DNA of 9,144 nucleotides from the NCBI GenBank assembly GCA_016285415.1, contig JAEEQU010000040.1:1-9144 (forward strand). Direction: 5' to 3'. The stretch is from Alphaproteobacteria bacterium (lineage in GTDB: Bacteria; Pseudomonadota; Alphaproteobacteria; Rs-D84). Each line of letters starts with the position of its first letter. Position 1 is the stretch's first letter. Below are positions 6,876-9,144 of this stretch, piece after piece. A program made the position numbers and the translations under genes. The notes below the pieces were generated by a model that was not told the DNA's origin, did not search any database, and saw only the letters and a list, made by a program, of their open reading frames with translations.

Positions 6876-8195
6876 TTATTCACCCAATTTTTTAACAGAT
6901 TCTGCCGACATTAATATTTTATATTTTGCGTTCAACAGCGCCATATCCAATTGATACAACCCCGATGACACATCTGCCAATTCAACCGCGGATGTTTGCC
7001 CTGCGGCAAAACGATCACGCGAAAAACCGTATGCCTTGGCCGCCAAATTACGCGCATTTTCCAACCCTTTTAGGTTGTCGCACAGATGATTGTATTGCTG
7101 TATAGCATTGGAATATTTTTCAGATGTAATCTTTTTTGATTTATCTAAATCTTGGCGTGCGGCTTCGGCATTCATAACATCAACCGCCGCATTGGCACGG
7201 TTTACACCGCCACTAAAGATTGGGACTTTTAATGCCAACCCCAAATATGCGGATTGGGTGGCTTTGTCATTAAACATATTCTTAAAATCTTGATCCATGG
7301 TAACATAGTCATATGCGCCAACCGCCGCCAGCGTTGGATATCCACCCGCTCGTTGCGAAGACGCCTTGGCTTCATACATTTTAACCTGTTGACTTAATAC
7401 CTGCCATTCGGGTGTATCGGTCAATTTTTTATTTTCCATTTTTGAAAATTCTTGTGGGAAACTATCTGTCAGATTTAACGGTTCATCTATATCTATGCCC
7501 GCCAGTATCTTTAGCATTCTGTGTGCGGTATCACGATTAAATTCTGCATCCGACAGGTTTATTTCCTTGGTTGCGATATCAGATTCAATCTTAACCAAAT
7601 TACTGCGGTTTGCGCGCCCTGCCCCCGACAATTTCTTTTTTGCCGAAATCGTATTATCCAAATCTTTCTTGGCAATTTTGACTATTTCATCGGTCATTTT
7701 GGCGGTCCAATACATATCTGTTGCGGCATATTCAACCTCGCGCCGAACCATTTCCTTGCTAGATTCACTCATTTTAATAGCACTGCGAACACTGTCCACC
7801 GCGTTTCCGATCTTACCAAAAGTATAGATTGGCTGTGTTATGGTGACACCCGCCATAAATATATTATCGGGAACATCTATATTTGTAATCCCCGCCAATG
7901 GCGGAATCAGCCCTCCAATTTCTGGTGGTAATTTTACATTATATGAATCAAATGGCTTTTCCACATTCACCAGGTTCATATAAGTCGCCGTTCCTTCAAT
8001 ACTAAACCAACGTGAAGAATTCGCGACATCCAACGATGCCTGGGCCTTTTTTAAATTGGCATCCGCCTTTTTTAAATCATTAGATTCGGCAAGAATTTTT
8101 TGCACCGCATCATTTAACGACAAATCCATTGCAAAACCCTGCATACAGCAGAAACAGCCATATAGCGCAAAAACACCACACAACAACCTACGCAT
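6876..8195 (-). CDS. TolC-family outer-membrane efflux channel
   Basis: Outer-membrane factor forming the exit duct of a tripartite pump. With the chosen start it has 439 residues, normal for the family. The signal peptide is MRRLLCGVF...MQGFA, probably cut after residue 22. Two halves each carry the OEP repeat: the first around VTITQPIYTFGK (about 117-128), the second around LKVPIFSGGVNRANAA (about 332-347). Each is surrounded by long alanine- and lysine-rich helices. The frame extends ten codons upstream to an ATG at 8225. The ATG at 8195 is preferred because GGAG lies seven bases upstream and translation then begins directly with the signal peptide. That start overlaps the marR stop by eight bases (ATGCGTAG), suggesting coupled translation. 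The gene ends two bases before the adaptor-like gene. A weak lipobox-like LYGC exists but lacks the usual -2 residue. Confidence 0.92.
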   Translation of the reverse strand: MRRLLCGVFALYGCFCCMQGFAMDLSLNDAVQKILAESNDLKKADANLKKAQASLDVANSSRWFSIEGTATYMNLVNVEKPFDSYNVKLPPEIGGLIPPLAGITNIDVPDNIFMAGVTITQPIYTFGKIGNAVDSVRSAIKMSESSKEMVRREVEYAATDMYWTAKMTDEIVKIAKKDLDNTISAKKKLSGAGRANRSNLVKIESDIATKEINLSDAEFNRDTAHRMLKILAGIDIDEPLNLTDSFPQEFSKMENKKLTDTPEWQVLSQQVKMYEAKASSQRAGGYPTLAAVGAYDYVTMDQDFKNMFNDKATQSAYLGLALKVPIFSGGVNRANAAVDVMNAEAARQDLDKSKKITSEKYSNAIQQYNHLCDNLKGLENARNLAAKAYGFSRDRFAAGQTSAVELADVSSGLYQLDMALLNAKYKILMSAESVKKLGE

Positions 8196-8637
8196 TTTTA
8201 TTCTCCATCTTTGCCAAAATACCATTCATCGTCTTAAAAGATTCCACCAACTTTGCCTCATCATTTTTATCAATATCTTTAAAAATAGCCGCTATTGCCT
8301 GATGAAACATGTCTATAAATTGTGTTGCCAGTTTGGCCCCCTGCTCTGTAACCGAATACCACGTATTACGGCGATCGTTTTCATCAACCACACGCGAAAC
8401 AATTCCATCACGTTCCATCTTGCGAAATGCGGCACACAGGTTTGGGGCCGGCACAAATTCGCGTGCCGCCAAATCTTTTAACCGTGAACGACCACCTATA
8501 TACAGGCGTACCAATAATTGCACCTGGGCACGTGAATACGCGCCAAAATCTATCTGGGCACGATTTATCCGTTCGGACAATTTTGTAAACAAAATAATAT
8601 TTTTTTCTAACAAACTTACTAATTCTTTATGAATCAT
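8188..8637 (-). CDS. MarR-family transcriptional regulator of the efflux operon
   Basis: Winged-helix DNA-binding protein of 149 residues, typical for MarR. An N-terminal dimerisation helix precedes the winged helix. The HTH covers about residues 52-76 (SRLKDLAARE, then recognition helix around APNLCAAFRKMERDG). The wing DENDRRNTWYSVTEQG at about 85-100 carries the characteristic D.R. arrangement. C-terminal helices finish the dimer interface. It is the first gene of the operon and overlaps the TolC-family gene by eight bases. It therefore most likely represses its own promoter and releases it on binding a ligand related to the pump substrate, as in mar/emr-type systems; this is inference from family and position. 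AGGGGG five bases before the ATG is a strong ribosome-binding site. Confidence 0.92.
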   Translation of the reverse strand: MIHKELVSLLEKNIILFTKLSERINRAQIDFGAYSRAQVQLLVRLYIGGRSRLKDLAAREFVPAPNLCAAFRKMERDGIVSRVVDENDRRNTWYSVTEQGAKLATQFIDMFHQAIAAIFKDIDKNDEAKLVESFKTMNGILAKMENKNA

Positions 8638-8676
8638 GTTTGCCCCCTATACTTTTGATATATTATTAAAAGCGGC

Positions 8677-8689
8677 AATTATTATAATT
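8677..8689. promoter_or_regulatory. Candidate MarR operator, 13-base palindrome over the -10 box
   Basis: AATTAT-T-ATAATT is a perfect inverted repeat with a single central base, and it fully contains the -10 box of the marR promoter. A dimeric repressor bound here would block RNA polymerase. A second, wider inverted repeat (ATTAAAA 8665-8671 with TTTTAAT 8689-8695, 17 bases apart) flanks it. The region is very AT-rich, so chance palindromes are a real alternative. Confidence 0.45.
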
Positions 8690-8709
8690 TTTAATGATTA
8701 GAATTTCAA
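8681..8709 (-). promoter_or_regulatory. Promoter of the marR-tolC-adaptor-RND operon
   Basis: On the minus strand TTGAAA (8704-8709) and a perfect TATAAT (8681-8686) are 17 bases apart, the best-matched promoter in the window. The start of transcription is expected near 8674, giving a leader of about 37 bases before the marR ATG at 8637. No other promoter is needed for the four tightly spaced downstream genes. Confidence 0.75.
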
Positions 8710-8739
8710 GTCCAAAAATCAAATTTTTTCATTTTATTA

Positions 8740-8767
8740 TTGCAAAAAAGCAAAATCTGACTATAAT
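8740..8767 (+). promoter_or_regulatory. Promoter of tRNA-Gln
   Basis: TTGCAA (8740-8745) and a perfect TATAAT (8762-8767) are separated by 16 bases. Transcription would start about 8774, a few bases before the mature tRNA 5' end. The -35 element is 30 bases from that of the divergent marR promoter, so the two units share one short AT-rich control region. Confidence 0.65.
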
Positions 8768-8779
8768 CAAGGTGCTTTT

Positions 8780-8853
8780 TGGGGTGTCGTCTAATGGTAG
8801 GACAAGAGATTTTGGTTCTCTTTATCATGGTTCGAATCCGTGCGCCCCAACCA
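8780..8853 (+). tRNA. tRNA-Gln (anticodon UUG)
   Basis: A complete cloverleaf of 74 bases with an encoded CCA end. Acceptor stem TGGGGTG (8780-8786) pairs with CGCCCCA (8843-8849), including a U-A first pair typical of tRNA-Gln and one G-U. The D stem is GTCT/GGAC. The anticodon stem AGAGA/TCTCT (8805-8809, 8817-8821) encloses loop TTTTGGT with anticodon TTG at 8812-8814, reading CAA and, by wobble, CAG. The variable loop has four bases. T stem CATGG/CCGTG with loop TTCGAAT covers 8826-8842. It is the only plus-strand gene, transcribed divergently from the efflux operon and followed by a terminator. Confidence 0.97.
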
Positions 8854-8861
8854 CAGTTAAC

Positions 8862-8883
8862 AAAATGCCCGCAAGGGCATTTT
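8862..8883. terminator. Bidirectional intrinsic terminator between tRNA-Gln and the LysR-type gene
   Basis: AAAATGCCC and GGGCATTTT form a nine-base-pair stem closed by a GCAA tetraloop on the plus strand. The plus side runs into TTTTTAAT, nine bases after the tRNA CCA. The minus side gives GGGCATTTTG and lies 22 bases past the stop of the convergent regulator gene. It can serve both units. Confidence 0.88.
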
Positions 8884-8905
8884 TAATACAATAAAACTGA
8901 AGTAA

Positions 8906-9144
8906 TTAGTAATATATGTCAATAGGAACGTTGTGTCCTTTGCAAAAATTTATAAAGAAATCCACAAAAGCCAACACTTTTGGTGTTTCTGCAATTTCAG
9001 TTCTGCAAACACACTGAGTTTCCATTTCATATTCAAAATTTAATCCATCTATACAAACAAGATTTTTACTGCTTTCTTCAAACCAGGATGGGAAAACTGT
9101 GATACCATCACCATCATTAACCAAACGATATATTAGCGCCAATG
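8906..9144 (-). CDS. Probable LysR-type regulator, C-terminal end only
   Basis: The frame is open to the right edge, so only the last 79 or so residues are seen and the DNA-binding domain is outside the window. The visible part resembles the end of a LysR substrate-binding domain. DGDGITVFPSWF matches the common 'G.Gia.lP' strand-turn. EMETQCVCRTE matches the strand usually reading 'plyLv.r', and the helix APKV-like segment TPKVLAFVDFFINF is the typical final helix. There are three cysteines in 40 residues, more than expected. The first codon in view (TTG at the edge) is not a real start. Nothing here shows what it regulates. Confidence in the LysR assignment is moderate because the segment is short. 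Confidence 0.6.
   Translation of the reverse strand, partial: LALIYRLVNDGDGITVFPSWFEESSKNLVCIDGLNFEYEMETQCVCRTEIAETPKVLAFVDFFINFCKGHNVPIDIYY

Noticed and set aside
8130..8195. Possible lipoprotein signal (LYGC) in the TolC-family protein
   Set aside because: Tyr at the -2 position is unusual for a lipobox, and a normal signal-peptidase I site (GFA before Met-Asp) is available a few residues later.
8196..8225. Ten-codon upstream extension of the TolC-family gene to an ATG at 8225
   Set aside because: It would place a Trp/Arg-rich stretch before the signal peptide and lengthen the overlap with marR; the ATG at 8195 has GGAG at ideal spacing.
8694..8894. Plus-strand frame of 66 codons running through the tRNA
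   Set aside because: It is accounted for by the tRNA gene, its promoter and the terminator.
8780..8905. tRNA used as an integration site
   Set aside because: No duplicated tRNA 3' end, integrase gene or change in composition is visible beside it; only the terminator and a regulator gene follow.

Overview
The window reads as moderately AT-rich, gene-dense chromosome, with every protein-coding gene on the minus strand and one tRNA on the plus strand. The gene order rmuC-def-fmt is one I associate with Alphaproteobacteria. Together with the compact spacing and AT-rich intergenic DNA, it suggests a low-GC, possibly host- or gut-associated alphaproteobacterium. That placement is inference; no rRNA or single-copy marker set is present to confirm it.

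Layout from left to right. (1) Positions 1-2466 hold a three-gene unit transcribed leftward: rmuC (DNA maintenance), def (peptide deformylase) and fmt (methionyl-tRNA formyltransferase, cut by the left edge). The genes are joined by 8-base and 4-base overlaps and driven by a clear sigma70-type promoter just upstream of rmuC. (2) Positions 2585-3181 hold a HAD-IB phosphatase resembling PgpC (phosphatidylglycerophosphatase C), with its own promoter. (3) Positions 3259-8637 hold a four-gene leftward efflux operon: a MarR regulator, a TolC-type outer-membrane channel, a very short membrane-anchored adaptor-like protein and an RND permease. It ends in an intrinsic terminator. (4) Positions 8780-8853 hold tRNA-Gln(UUG) on the plus strand with its own promoter, divergent from the efflux promoter. 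(5) The right edge holds the C-terminal end of a probable LysR-type regulator; it and the tRNA share a bidirectional terminator.

The efflux operon is the part most worth attention. By gene order it is a complete tripartite pump with a local repressor. Two of its parts depart from the textbook plan. The adaptor has only 198 residues and no room for the lipoyl/alpha-helical-hairpin module that normally bridges to TolC. The RND permease lacks the paired aspartates of TM4 (AcrB D407/D408) and has changes at the positions of AcrB K940 and R971. Both genes are intact and tightly spaced, so they look like a working variant rather than decay. A palindrome centred on the -10 box of the marR promoter gives a simple candidate autorepression site. 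No mobile element, CRISPR array, rRNA or insertion sequence was seen, and no stretch longer than about 150 bases lacks a gene.
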